The position numbers and the translations under genes are program-made. The notes under the pieces are model-generated. The model saw only the letters and a list, made by a program, of their open reading frames with translations, had not been told where the DNA came from and did not search any database. A DNA stretch of 39,667 nt, taken from assembly GCA_900543165.1 (NCBI GenBank), contig UQQQ01000013.1:1-39667 (forward strand), in the 5' to 3' direction. Position 1 is the first letter of the stretch; the number at the start of each line of letters is the position of its first letter. The stretch is from an uncultured Dialister sp. GTDB taxonomy: Bacteria; Bacillota; Negativicutes; Veillonellales; Dialisteraceae. This document shows, one piece after another, positions 29,645 through 36,591 of this stretch.

Positions 29645-30523
29645 TTATTTTCCGCGTTCCGCCATGAGGAGCTGGATCTCATCTTCATTGATGCCGACCA
29701 TAGCTTCGCCGAGGTCAGTGGAGAGCTCCGCCAGGATCTCCGGATCCTGATAGTTGGTGACTGCCTTCACGATAGCGGCAGCACGTTTCGCCGGATCGCC
29801 GGACTTGAAGATACCACTGCCGACGAAGACACCTTCTGCACCGAGCTGCATCATGAGTGCGGCATCCGCCGGAGTAGCTACGCCGCCGGCCGCAAAGTTG
29901 ACGACCGGGAGCTTCTGGTGGTCATGGACATAGACGACGAGGTCATAGGGGACGCCCAGCTGCTTGGCTGCTTCGAAGAGCTCATCCGTGCGCAGCGAGG
30001 CGATGGAAGCGATCTGGGTATTGATCTTTCTCATGTGACGTACCGCCTGAATGATATCGCCGGTACCCGGTTCACCCTTGGTACGGATCATGGAAGCGCC
30101 CTCTGCGATACGGCGAAGGGCTTCACCGAGATCACGTGCGCCGCAGACGAATGGCACCTTGAACTGGTGCTTGTCGATGTGGTAAATATCGTCAGCCGGA
30201 GAGAGGACTTCACTTTCATCGATGTAGTCGATCTCGATGGCCTCGAGGATCTGCGCTTCGACAAAGTGACCGATGCGGCATTTCGCCATGACAGGGATGG
30301 AGACGGCTTCCTGGATGCCCTTGATCATTTTCGGATCGCTCATGCGGGATACGCCGCCCGCTTTGCGGATGTCGGCAGGGATGCGTTCTAGTGCCATGAC
30401 GGCTGCAGCACCGGCTGCTTCTGCGATCTTTGCCTGCTCCGGTGTGGTGACGTCCATGATGACGCCGCCTTTCAGCATCTGTGCGAGTTCTTTGTTCAGT
30501 TCGTAGCGTTCATTGTTTTTCAT
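29645..30523 (-). CDS. pdxS: Pyridoxal 5'-phosphate synthase subunit PdxS
   Basis: 292 residues, usual length. The PLP synthase core combines ribose 5-phosphate, glyceraldehyde 3-phosphate and ammonia. GGVIMDVTTPEQAKIAEAAGAAAVMALERIPADIR at about 19-53 and VMAKCRIGHF with Lys81 (the pentose Schiff-base lysine) are diagnostic, as is MIRTKGEPGTG with the second lysine. The start ATG 30523 has an AAAGGA site; the upstream in-frame ATG at 30556 lies in a repeat. Its neighbours are pdxT downstream, an ECF S component and a MocR-type regulator, so this is a vitamin B6 locus. No clear promoter is visible in the repeat just upstream. Confidence 0.95.
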   Translation of the reverse strand: MKNNERYELNKELAQMLKGGVIMDVTTPEQAKIAEAAGAAAVMALERIPADIRKAGGVSRMSDPKMIKGIQEAVSIPVMAKCRIGHFVEAQILEAIEIDYIDESEVLSPADDIYHIDKHQFKVPFVCGARDLGEALRRIAEGASMIRTKGEPGTGDIIQAVRHMRKINTQIASIASLRTDELFEAAKQLGVPYDLVVYVHDHQKLPVVNFAAGGVATPADAALMMQLGAEGVFVGSGIFKSGDPAKRAAAIVKAVTNYQDPEILAELSTDLGEAMVGINEDEIQLLMAERGK

Positions 30524-30543
30524 GATAGAGAGTCCTTTCAAAA

Positions 30544-30780
30544 ATAATGGGTTCAAGGTTCAGGGTTCAGGGAGAGTCTGTTGAGCGCGCTGCCCTTTGA
30601 TTCCGTTTGAAAGAGGTTCAGCGGGTTCTATAGGTTCTAAGGGGGAGACGGGGAAAGTGCAGCGCATAAAAATATGGAAGCACCGCAGAGTATACATAGG
30701 GCGATGCCTGCCATTTGCATTTAGTCACCAGTCACTAGTCACTCCTAATCCCCAATCCCTAATCCCCAGCTACTACTCCC
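30544..30780 (-). repeat. Composite intergenic repeat
   Basis: GGTTCAA/GGTTCAG heptamers, a block with CGCGCTGCCCTTTGATTCCG, GGTTCTATA nonamers, the core (GCAGCGCATAAAAATATGG, GCACCGCAGAGTATACAT, GGGCGATGCC, about 30659-30710), and CACCAGT/CACTAGT/CCCCAAT heptamers. Confidence 0.82.
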
Positions 30781-30811
30781 TGATGGCGATCATCCTGAAA
30801 ATGGGTCAATT

Positions 30812-30854
30812 AAAAAGAAGGCAGGAAATCCGAATGATTTCACGTCTTCTTTTT
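30812..30854. terminator. Terminator after the ECF S-component gene
   Basis: AAAAAGAAG...GAAATC, loop, GATTTC...CTTCTTTTT. An interrupted stem with T-runs both ways. Confidence 0.75.
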
Positions 30855-30899
30855 ATGTGAAATTGTGGGGTAAATAGTCACCAGTTACCAGTTACTACA

Positions 30900-31457
30900 T
30901 TACCATTTCCCGTCGATCAGCTTTTTGGCATGTTCGTTCAGCTTCCATTTCCATACGAGGAAGGGGCCGACGATGACGCCGAAGAGGGCCTGCAGGATTT
31001 CATACGGCAGCTTGATCCATGCATAGGCAGGCGTACTGTAGACGTAGGCACGGCCGAGGGAATAGCCGACGACCATGATGACGGCGCCGACGAGGACAGC
31101 GATCACCGTCGAGAGCTTCGGCTTCTTCGGGAAAGCGTGGTGCGCGATGTATGAGATCGCCATAGCCTGCAGGCCGTGGGTGACGAGCGAGACAAACATC
31201 GGGAGCGGGTAGAAGAAAAAGTCTCCCAGGAATGCACCGACGCCGCCGACGAGGAAGGCTCCCAGCGGGTCGAGCATGAGTGCCGCTGCGACGATCACGA
31301 TGTCGTTCAGGTACAGGTGGCCGCCAGGGACGGGAAGACCGAAAGACGAAAGTCCGACATTGATCGCCATCAAAAGACTGCAGATGGTGAGCCAGCGCGT
31401 ATTGTGCTTCGTGTGGACGGAAAGGGAATGTGTTGTCAGTGTTTCTTCGTTTGTCAT
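30900..31457 (-). CDS. ECF transporter S component, candidate vitamin B6 importer
   Basis: 185 residues, about six membrane helices after a hydrophilic N-terminus (1-22). WLTICSLLMAINVGLSSFGLPVPGGHLYLNDIVIVAAALMLDPLGAFLVGGVGAFLGDFFF shows the S-component plan, in which helix 1 precedes the loop that closes over a small vitamin and the charged end faces the shared energising module. The ligand cannot be read from the sequence. Because the gene is flanked by pdxS-pdxT and a MocR-type regulator, pyridoxine (PdxU-like) is the best guess; thiamine or a queuosine precursor remain possible. The start ATG 31457 has AAGGAG seven bases upstream. Its promoter is at 31490-31495, divergent from the regulator gene. 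Confidence 0.82.
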   Translation of the reverse strand: MTNEETLTTHSLSVHTKHNTRWLTICSLLMAINVGLSSFGLPVPGGHLYLNDIVIVAAALMLDPLGAFLVGGVGAFLGDFFFYPLPMFVSLVTHGLQAMAISYIAHHAFPKKPKLSTVIAVLVGAVIMVVGYSLGRAYVYSTPAYAWIKLPYEILQALFGVIVGPFLVWKWKLNEHAKKLIDGKW

Positions 31458-31489
31458 GAGAATTCTCCTTGCTGTATCTAGATGTTTGC

Positions 31490-31495
31490 ATTATA
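31490..31495 (-). promoter_or_regulatory. -10 element of the ECF S-component gene
   Basis: A perfect TATAAT on the minus strand; the -35 region (TTTTTA-like) is poor. The leader is about 30 bases, so no riboswitch fits. Confidence 0.6.
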
Positions 31496-31554
31496 CTATG
31501 AAACTGGATATATAAAAATCACCAAAATATTACAAAAAAGTAAGACCAGATGGA

Positions 31555-31640
31555 ATGGGTTAGCCCATGGGGAGCAGTCCTTTGAGGCTCCTAATCCCTA
31601 ATCCCTAGCTACTAGGCACCAGTCACTAGTCACTATTTTA
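31555..31640 (-). repeat. Composite intergenic repeat, reduced
   Basis: GGGTTAGCCCATGGGGAGC, then ATCCCTA and CACTAGT-type heptamers. The core is missing. It ends just before the ribosome site of the MocR-type gene. Confidence 0.75.
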
Positions 31641-31656
31641 CGAAAGGATCCTCATC

Positions 31657-32745
31657 ATGACCGCCTACATGACCCTTTATCTTTCCATTCGTGATGCCAT
31701 CACGTCAGGCGTCTATGGCTACGGTGCCAGACTTCCTTCGAAGCGGCAGACTGCAGAGGCGCAGGGCGTCAGCCTCATCACGGTGGCGCACGCCTATGAT
31801 CTTCTTGTCGAAGAAGGCTATGTGGAGCCGCGGGAACGAAGCGGATACTTCGTCGTCTTCCGTGAGAGGGATAACTACGGAGCGGCGGATCCTCGTCCGA
31901 TGAGCCGCTCGATGGATATCGCCCGCACAAAGACAGAACAGCGCGAGGACGGAGAAAGAGACCTTTTTCCTTTTTCCATCTTTGCGCGCACGATGCGAAG
32001 CGTGCTTTCCGCGTATGGAGAAAAGATACTGGATCCTTCGCCGAACCATGGTTGCGAAGAGCTGCGGCGTGCGATCGCCTCCTATCTCGCCAGAAGCCGC
32101 CATATGCGCGTCTCCCCCGAGCAGATCCTGATCGGGTCGGGCGCGGAGTACCTCTATGGATTGAATATACAGGTGCTTGGACAGGGACAGATCTATGCGC
32201 TGGAAGACCCGTCCTACCAGAAGATCGAGCAGGTATATCGGGCGAACGGGATCTCTATCGATAAGCTCAGGATGGGAAAGAACGGCATAGAAACGAGCGA
32301 GCTCATCCGCACCCGTGCGAGGGTACTCCACGTGACGCCCTTCAACAGCTATCCCTCCGGCATCACGGCGACGGCCTCGAAGCGAGCCGAGTACCTGCGC
32401 TTTGCCCGTGAACGTCACGCCATGATCATCGAAGATGATTTCGATTCCGAGTTTACCCTTCTCTCCAAGCCGGAGGATACACTCTTCTCCATGGAGCCGG
32501 AGGGACATGTCATCTATATGAACAGCTTCTCGAAAACCATCGCGCCCTCCATCCGCACAGGCTACCTGGTCCTCCCGCCGCAGATGGTCCCTCTCTATCA
32601 GCTGCGCGTGGGCTTCTACTCCTGCACCGTCCCCGTCTTTGACCAGCTCGTACTCGCTGAATTCATCAGTCAGGGGCATTTCGAAAGGCACATCAACCGG
32701 GTCCGGCGGAGGAGACGGCTGCGGGCGAGCGTTTCCTCCATATAA
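31657..32745 (+). CDS. MocR/PdxR-type regulator (GntR winged helix + aminotransferase fold), C-terminally truncated
   Basis: 362 residues; full MocR proteins have about 450-480. The N-terminal winged helix (LYLSIRDAITSGVYGYGARLPSKRQTAEAQGVSLITVAHAYDLLVEEGYVEPRERSGYFV, 8-67) precedes a fold-type I aminotransferase-like domain with the PLP lysine in NSFSKTIAPSIRTGYL. The protein stops soon after ERHINRVRRRRR, where relatives continue with about 90 more residues of the small domain. The last residues RASVSSI look foreign, and the stop lies inside the hairpin at 32744-32789. Neighbouring pdxST and ECF genes suggest a PdxR role, activating PLP synthesis when vitamin B6 is low. With the C-terminus missing it may be inactive. 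The start ATG 31657 has AAAGGA nearby. Confidence 0.82.
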   Translation: MTAYMTLYLSIRDAITSGVYGYGARLPSKRQTAEAQGVSLITVAHAYDLLVEEGYVEPRERSGYFVVFRERDNYGAADPRPMSRSMDIARTKTEQREDGERDLFPFSIFARTMRSVLSAYGEKILDPSPNHGCEELRRAIASYLARSRHMRVSPEQILIGSGAEYLYGLNIQVLGQGQIYALEDPSYQKIEQVYRANGISIDKLRMGKNGIETSELIRTRARVLHVTPFNSYPSGITATASKRAEYLRFARERHAMIIEDDFDSEFTLLSKPEDTLFSMEPEGHVIYMNSFSKTIAPSIRTGYLVLPPQMVPLYQLRVGFYSCTVPVFDQLVLAEFISQGHFERHINRVRRRRRLRASVSSI

Positions 32746-32789
32746 AAACCTAGTGACACTCAATGGTATACCATTGATGCGTCACTAGG
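32744..32789 (-). terminator. Terminator of the iadA operon with a perfect 18-bp palindrome in its stem
   Basis: CCTAGTGAC (32749-32757) pairs with GTCACTAGG (32781-32789), enclosing the perfect palindrome TCAATGGTATACCATTGA (32760-32777). On the minus strand it is followed by TTTTT. The MocR stop codon overlaps its edge. Confidence 0.85.
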
Positions 32790-32815
32790 TGAGTCATTGG
32801 CTTATTATATAGGTT

Positions 32816-34009
32816 TTAATGTTCTTCAAAGGTGCCAAATACGATGGCCTTACCATTTTTGACCATCTGCTGCCCGCGTGCAAATGTAGCATTCAATTGC
32901 AATTTATCGTCAAGAAGTAGAATATCTGCATCACTTCCTTCAGCTAAGCATCCTTTCTTGGGATATAATTTCGTGTTTTGGGCTACATTGCTGGTAAATA
33001 CAGTCAGGGCATCGGATAAAGATAATCCTTCTTCTTGCACCAGATCTCTGAATTCTTTTAACAGGGAATCTTCATTTGCCACGCCAACACCAATGTTATT
33101 GCCGTTATCATCAAAAATTGGCATGCTTCCGTTACCGTCAGAGCTGACAGAAATCTGACGCAATGGTACCCCTGCATCTAAGGCTTGGCGAATCCCCTTA
33201 CTTGTTTTGACGACCGGATCGTCGTCATCTTTAGGAGCAATGCTGCTGGTAAAGTCCATCAGACCGCCACTTTTTGCCCAATCAATGGCATCCGCAAAGA
33301 GATGTTTATTTCTGTTTACATGAGTTGGAATCACCTGTGTTTTAGGCAATTCTCCATTGGCTGTGATTTCTCTCAAATACTTGAGGCCATCTGTACCGTC
33401 ACCGATGTGCATATTTACAACACCGGCTTTACCGCTTAGCATACCACCTACTCGCGCTTCTGCCGTAATCTCACGATATACCGATACGGGAGACTGAGAA
33501 GAACGATGATCGCTCATGGCGATCTCACCGGTACCGATTACTTTATCAATTAAAACAATATCGCGTCGCACGCTCCCTGTGATCGTAGGAGTGGGCATCT
33601 CATAAGAACCGGAATAGATGTACGTACTGATACCTTCATTTTCCAAACCGCGAGCCTTTGCCAGTAAGCTTTCTACATGGCGCGTGATTCCGTCTGTACC
33701 AAGAAGTCCAAATACCGTAGTAACACCGGCGGTTGTGATCTTGCTTAATTGAATCTCTGGTGTACGAGTCTGAAAACCGCCTTCTCCGCCACCGCCGATA
33801 ATGTGAACATGGGCATCCATAAATCCAGGAACAGCGCTCAGGCCATTCCCCTCAATGACTTGACACTGATAAACAGGCGGTAAAAATAAATCTTTACCTA
33901 TAGCAGCGATTTTTTCGCCAGCGATCAAAATGTCTTGTATGCCTTTATCCTCTGGTGCAAATACATGAACATTTTTCAGAAGTTTAAAAAATGGTTTTGA
34001 ATTTTCCAT
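32816..34009 (-). CDS. iadA: Isoaspartyl dipeptidase
   Basis: 397 residues, M38 amidohydrolase. It cleaves beta-aspartyl dipeptides that arise from damaged proteins. DAHVHIIGGGGEGG carries the first two metal His, GGMLSGKAG contains the bridging carbamylated Lys, HVNRN carries a further metal His and SSDGNGS the catalytic Asp. The overall match to E. coli IadA is close, for example TAGVTTVFGLLGTDGITRHVESLLAKAR against the E. coli sequence as I recall it. The start ATG 34009 has AGGAGG eleven bases upstream. It is the last gene of yjiH-yjiG-iadA, the same trio as in E. coli. This segment is visibly more AT-rich than its surroundings, which suggests acquisition. Confidence 0.94.
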   Translation of the reverse strand: MENSKPFFKLLKNVHVFAPEDKGIQDILIAGEKIAAIGKDLFLPPVYQCQVIEGNGLSAVPGFMDAHVHIIGGGGEGGFQTRTPEIQLSKITTAGVTTVFGLLGTDGITRHVESLLAKARGLENEGISTYIYSGSYEMPTPTITGSVRRDIVLIDKVIGTGEIAMSDHRSSQSPVSVYREITAEARVGGMLSGKAGVVNMHIGDGTDGLKYLREITANGELPKTQVIPTHVNRNKHLFADAIDWAKSGGLMDFTSSIAPKDDDDPVVKTSKGIRQALDAGVPLRQISVSSDGNGSMPIFDDNGNNIGVGVANEDSLLKEFRDLVQEEGLSLSDALTVFTSNVAQNTKLYPKKGCLAEGSDADILLLDDKLQLNATFARGQQMVKNGKAIVFGTFEEH

Positions 34010-34049
34010 AGCAGATCAGTCCTCCTATTACAATTTTTCTCAACCACAT

Positions 34050-34529
34050 TTAGAAGAAGAGCATGATTAAACGCATAGCCCAAATGGACAGCAGGGTGTT
34101 TATTAAGCAGATCATAATGATCGCAAAATAGTGGTGACTGTTCACACCGGAAATGCCGAGGCAGCGCCCCACATTTTGAACAGGGTTTCCCATCAGATAA
34201 ATACCGGGAACCATCACAGTTACCTGGATAGGATCCATAATGCCCTGCGTGAATAAGCTCATTAAGATACCAATGGCTCCGCCCATGCTCATGAGAGAAC
34301 CTATAATAACAGTGGCTGCTTCGCCGGGAAGTCCCCACAGTCCCATTATAGGCTGAAAGGCCACGCCAATCAAATGGAGCAGTCCTGTTACGTCCAAAAT
34401 TCGAATAATGACAAATGCCATAATTACATTGGGTAACAAACTGGTGGTGCCAATAGTGAATCCCTTGCGAGCTCCTTCTACGAAAAGGTCCAGGACATTT
34501 TTCTTGTGTTCTTCGGTCATATTTTCCAT
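34050..34529 (-). CDS. yjiG: YjiG-like membrane protein (SpmB/nucleoside-recognition fold)
   Basis: 159 residues, about four membrane helices. LFVEGARKGFTIGTTSLLPNVIMAFVIIRILDVTGLL and GLPGEAATVIIGSLMSMGGAIG are typical of this half of the paired gate-domain (nucleoside recognition) membrane proteins. In E. coli it is encoded with yjiH upstream of iadA, and the pair is a candidate importer or exporter of isoaspartyl dipeptides; this is inference from the constant context. The start ATG 34529 has AAGGA five bases upstream. It is 12 bases behind the yjiH-like gene and 40 bases ahead of iadA. Confidence 0.85.
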   Translation of the reverse strand: MENMTEEHKKNVLDLFVEGARKGFTIGTTSLLPNVIMAFVIIRILDVTGLLHLIGVAFQPIMGLWGLPGEAATVIIGSLMSMGGAIGILMSLFTQGIMDPIQVTVMVPGIYLMGNPVQNVGRCLGISGVNSHHYFAIIMICLINTLLSIWAMRLIMLFF

Positions 34530-34541
34530 TATATTCCTTCT

Positions 34542-35192
34542 TTAATCTTTACAGAACATTTTTAAGTACAGACGCATCAAATTTGCACCAACAATTTTAA
34601 AAACTAAAATAACGAGCAAAGGTACAATGATCGGCGTTCCCAAAATAGCGAATGTAGCTGCGCCAGAAGAGAAATAATTGGTTAATCCGGCGCTGCCGCT
34701 TGTTTGATAAGTGATAACGATGCTTCTTTCCTTGTCGGTGAGTTTTCCGTTATCCACTAATTCCTTGATCATGCCTGCTGCAGCATCTGTGCTCTGCAGA
34801 TTAGCAATATTTGCAAGAGCTGTAACGCCTGGTACACCCAGCAATGGCTCTAAGATAGGAGTCATTAATTTTTCTGCAGCACGCAATCCGCCGAGTCCAT
34901 CAATGACATTTACCAATCCCAGTGCCAAAATAACGGCTGGAATCAAAGTCAATGCAAACATGAATCCATCTTTTGCGCCATTACCGCCAATTCCGCGGAA
35001 GTTGGTGGCCTGCTCCCCGGTTATATTGCCAAAGCTTCCGGCCAAAACATTAAAGTCTAATACCTTTAGCGGTCCATCTGCAGAAGAGAAGATCCCCGAA
35101 AACATTAAAATGGCCATCAAAAAAGCGACATAACCATACCAGGGGACGTGAATTTGTGGTATACCATTTTTGTTGTTACTATCTTGTTTCAT
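34542..35192 (-). CDS. yjiH: YjiH-like membrane protein (SpmA/nucleoside-recognition fold)
   Basis: 216 residues. A membrane helix at about 17-37, then GDGPLKVLDFN-like periplasmic stretch, and the gate-type domain with NVIDGLGGLRAAEKLMTPILEPLLGVPGVTALANIANLQSTDAAAGMIKEL and ITYQTSGSAGLTNYFSSGAA. It is the larger partner of the YjiG-like protein. The start ATG 35192 has AAAGG eight bases upstream; GTG 35201 lies inside that site. It heads the operon, and a MITE lies directly upstream in its leader. Confidence 0.85.
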   Translation of the reverse strand: MKQDSNNKNGIPQIHVPWYGYVAFLMAILMFSGIFSSADGPLKVLDFNVLAGSFGNITGEQATNFRGIGGNGAKDGFMFALTLIPAVILALGLVNVIDGLGGLRAAEKLMTPILEPLLGVPGVTALANIANLQSTDAAAGMIKELVDNGKLTDKERSIVITYQTSGSAGLTNYFSSGAATFAILGTPIIVPLLVILVFKIVGANLMRLYLKMFCKD

Positions 35193-35244
35193 ACAATTCA
35201 CCTTTAACCTTTATTTTCGATACCAAAAACTAGAGATACATGCA

Positions 35245-35406
35245 AGGGAAACACTGATTAAATTGTTGACTGATTTCATTCTTGGATTTTTATACAGAGC
35301 AAGGAATCATCTGACGCGAATAGCGAGCTATTTAAGGAAGATGATGACGAAGCTATGTATAAAAATCCATATGAAATCCGGCTCTGCTATTTAATCAGCG
35401 TTTCCC
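35245..35406 (-). mobile_element. MITE-like palindromic element, full copy D (162 bp)
   Basis: AGGGAAACACTGATT to AATCAGCGTTTCCC, same orientation as copy C. Its flanks read AA rather than TA. It begins about 50 bases upstream of the yjiH-like start codon. Confidence 0.84.
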
Positions 35407-35821
35407 AAGATATAAGCCAATGTATCATAATCTTTTGTTGGGGTGTAAAAGCAAAACCAGAATGATGGAATTTTGGGTTTTGCTTCACGGATACAGCAAT
35501 AGCCACATGATTGCTGTCAAAAGACCTACCACCTCCTTAAAAGGCCACATTTAGACCAAAAAACGATCTAAAGGTGGTCTCATTGCACGATTTAAAAATA
35601 CATTTATTCATATGTAATGGTATTTTCTGATAGCATTTTAAAAATTTAAAATTTATGATAGCATTGCTTCCCGCTACAGTCAAGGTCTTGCTAACGTATA
35701 GGAGGGCTTAGTAAGCGTTCCCTTTATCATCCTCAACGGGTCAGATCTTTGTGTGAAGAGGTACTTTCTGCGAAGGTCATTCTGAGGGCAGTCTTTCCTA
35801 TGTTCACTCGGCTTCCTTTTC
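35407..35821. other. AT-rich gene-free stretch, possible insertion-element debris
   Basis: A hairpin with arms AGCAAAACC (35451) and GGTTTTGCT (about 35478-35487) and minus-strand T's may be a terminator or leader structure. A possible minus-strand promoter is TTTACA with GATACA 17 bases on (about 35417-35446), reading toward the yjiH operon through the MITE. From about 35540 to 35660 the DNA is very AT-rich. CTAACGTATAGGAGGGCTTAG (about 35692) looks like broken repeat. I find no open frame with a family signature. Confidence 0.45.
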
Positions 35822-35850
35822 TTGCACGGATCCCCATTCTCCAGTACAAT
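35822..35850 (+). promoter_or_regulatory. Promoter of the TSCPD-domain gene
   Basis: TTGCAC (35822-35827), a 17-base spacer, and TACAAT (35845-35850). Confidence 0.82.
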
Positions 35851-35891
35851 AGAGAGGAATCGTGAGAGTGATCTTGAAAGGAGAAATCATT

Positions 35892-36155
35892 ATGCAGAGC
35901 TTCGAATTCACCCCGCAGGGCGTATGTGCAAGAAAAATTACCTTTGACCTTGAAGATGGTCTCATTCATCACCTTCATTTTGAGGGCGGCTGCCCGGGCA
36001 ATCTGGCAGCGATCGGAAAGCTCCTCGAAGGCCGCAGCGCAAAGGAAGCGGCGGATATCCTGCTCGGCAATACCTGCCGTGACAAGCAGACCTCCTGTGC
36101 CGATCAGCTTGCTCATGCACTGATCGAAGCCATGAAAAAGGGAAATCAGGAATGA
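35892..36155 (+). CDS. TSCPD-domain protein (TIGR03905 type), function unknown
   Basis: 87 residues. Four Cys are conserved as in the TIGR03905 group: GVCARKI, GGCPGN, and NTCRDKQTSCADQLAHAL, where TSCADQL is a variant of the TSCPDQL motif. The motif also occurs at the C-terminus of some ribonucleotide reductases, where it binds metal; a small metal-binding role is plausible but unproven. The start ATG 35892 has AAAGGAG eight bases upstream; an ATG at 35862 is not preceded by a site. It has its own promoter and terminator. Confidence 0.88.
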   Translation: MQSFEFTPQGVCARKITFDLEDGLIHHLHFEGGCPGNLAAIGKLLEGRSAKEAADILLGNTCRDKQTSCADQLAHALIEAMKKGNQE

Positions 36156-36158
36156 AAG

Positions 36159-36188
36159 AGCGGCGCTGAGTGAAGCGCCGCTTTTTTT
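36159..36188 (+). terminator. Terminator of the TSCPD-domain gene
   Basis: AGCGGCGCT, loop GAGTGA, then AGCGCCGCTTTTTTT. A perfect 8-bp GC-rich stem. Confidence 0.92.
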
Positions 36189-36283
36189 GATGCCGCTTGG
36201 CGTGATCGAAAAAATGCGGAGTTTATGCACCGTTTCCATGAGTCGTCCGCCTTGCGGGCAGCCAGGAGCCCGAGTTAAATTAT

Positions 36284-36312
36284 TTGCATTTTCATTCATT
36301 TTATGCTACAGT
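36284..36312 (+). promoter_or_regulatory. Promoter of the leu operon
   Basis: TTGCAT (36284-36289), a 17-base spacer, and TACAGT (36307-36312) with an extended TGC. Confidence 0.8.
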
Positions 36313-36324
36313 ATCACCATATCC

Positions 36325-36552
36325 CAGAAAGACAGGGACAGGAAGTAGTAGAGAGACCGCTCACTTTTAGAGAGCCATTGGAAGGTGGAAAATGGCAGGA
36401 GCATTTCATCGAACTCATCCTCGAGTCGCAGGCTGAAGGAAGTAGGCCTCGCCGGAACCTGACCGTTATCAGACAGAGTGCATATTTCTATGAAATATGA
36501 ATAAGAGTGGTACCGCGAATCTTTCGTCTCTTGCGAGACGGAAGATTTTTTT
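36325..36552 (+). promoter_or_regulatory. T-box riboswitch, leucine specifier, with terminator
   Basis: Stem I holds AGAGAGCC...GGAAAATGGC and the specifier CTC (36414-36416, in CGAACTCATCC) six bases before GAG. The antiterminator T-box AGAGTGGTACCGCG is at 36504-36517. The terminator AATCTTTCGTCTC/GAGACGGAAGATT with T-run is at 36518-36552. The leucine codon fits the downstream leuCDB genes: uncharged tRNA(Leu) should allow readthrough. Confidence 0.92.
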
Positions 36553-36591
36553 ATTGCACCAAAAGTGGGAGATTGCAGAGGAGGAAATAGT

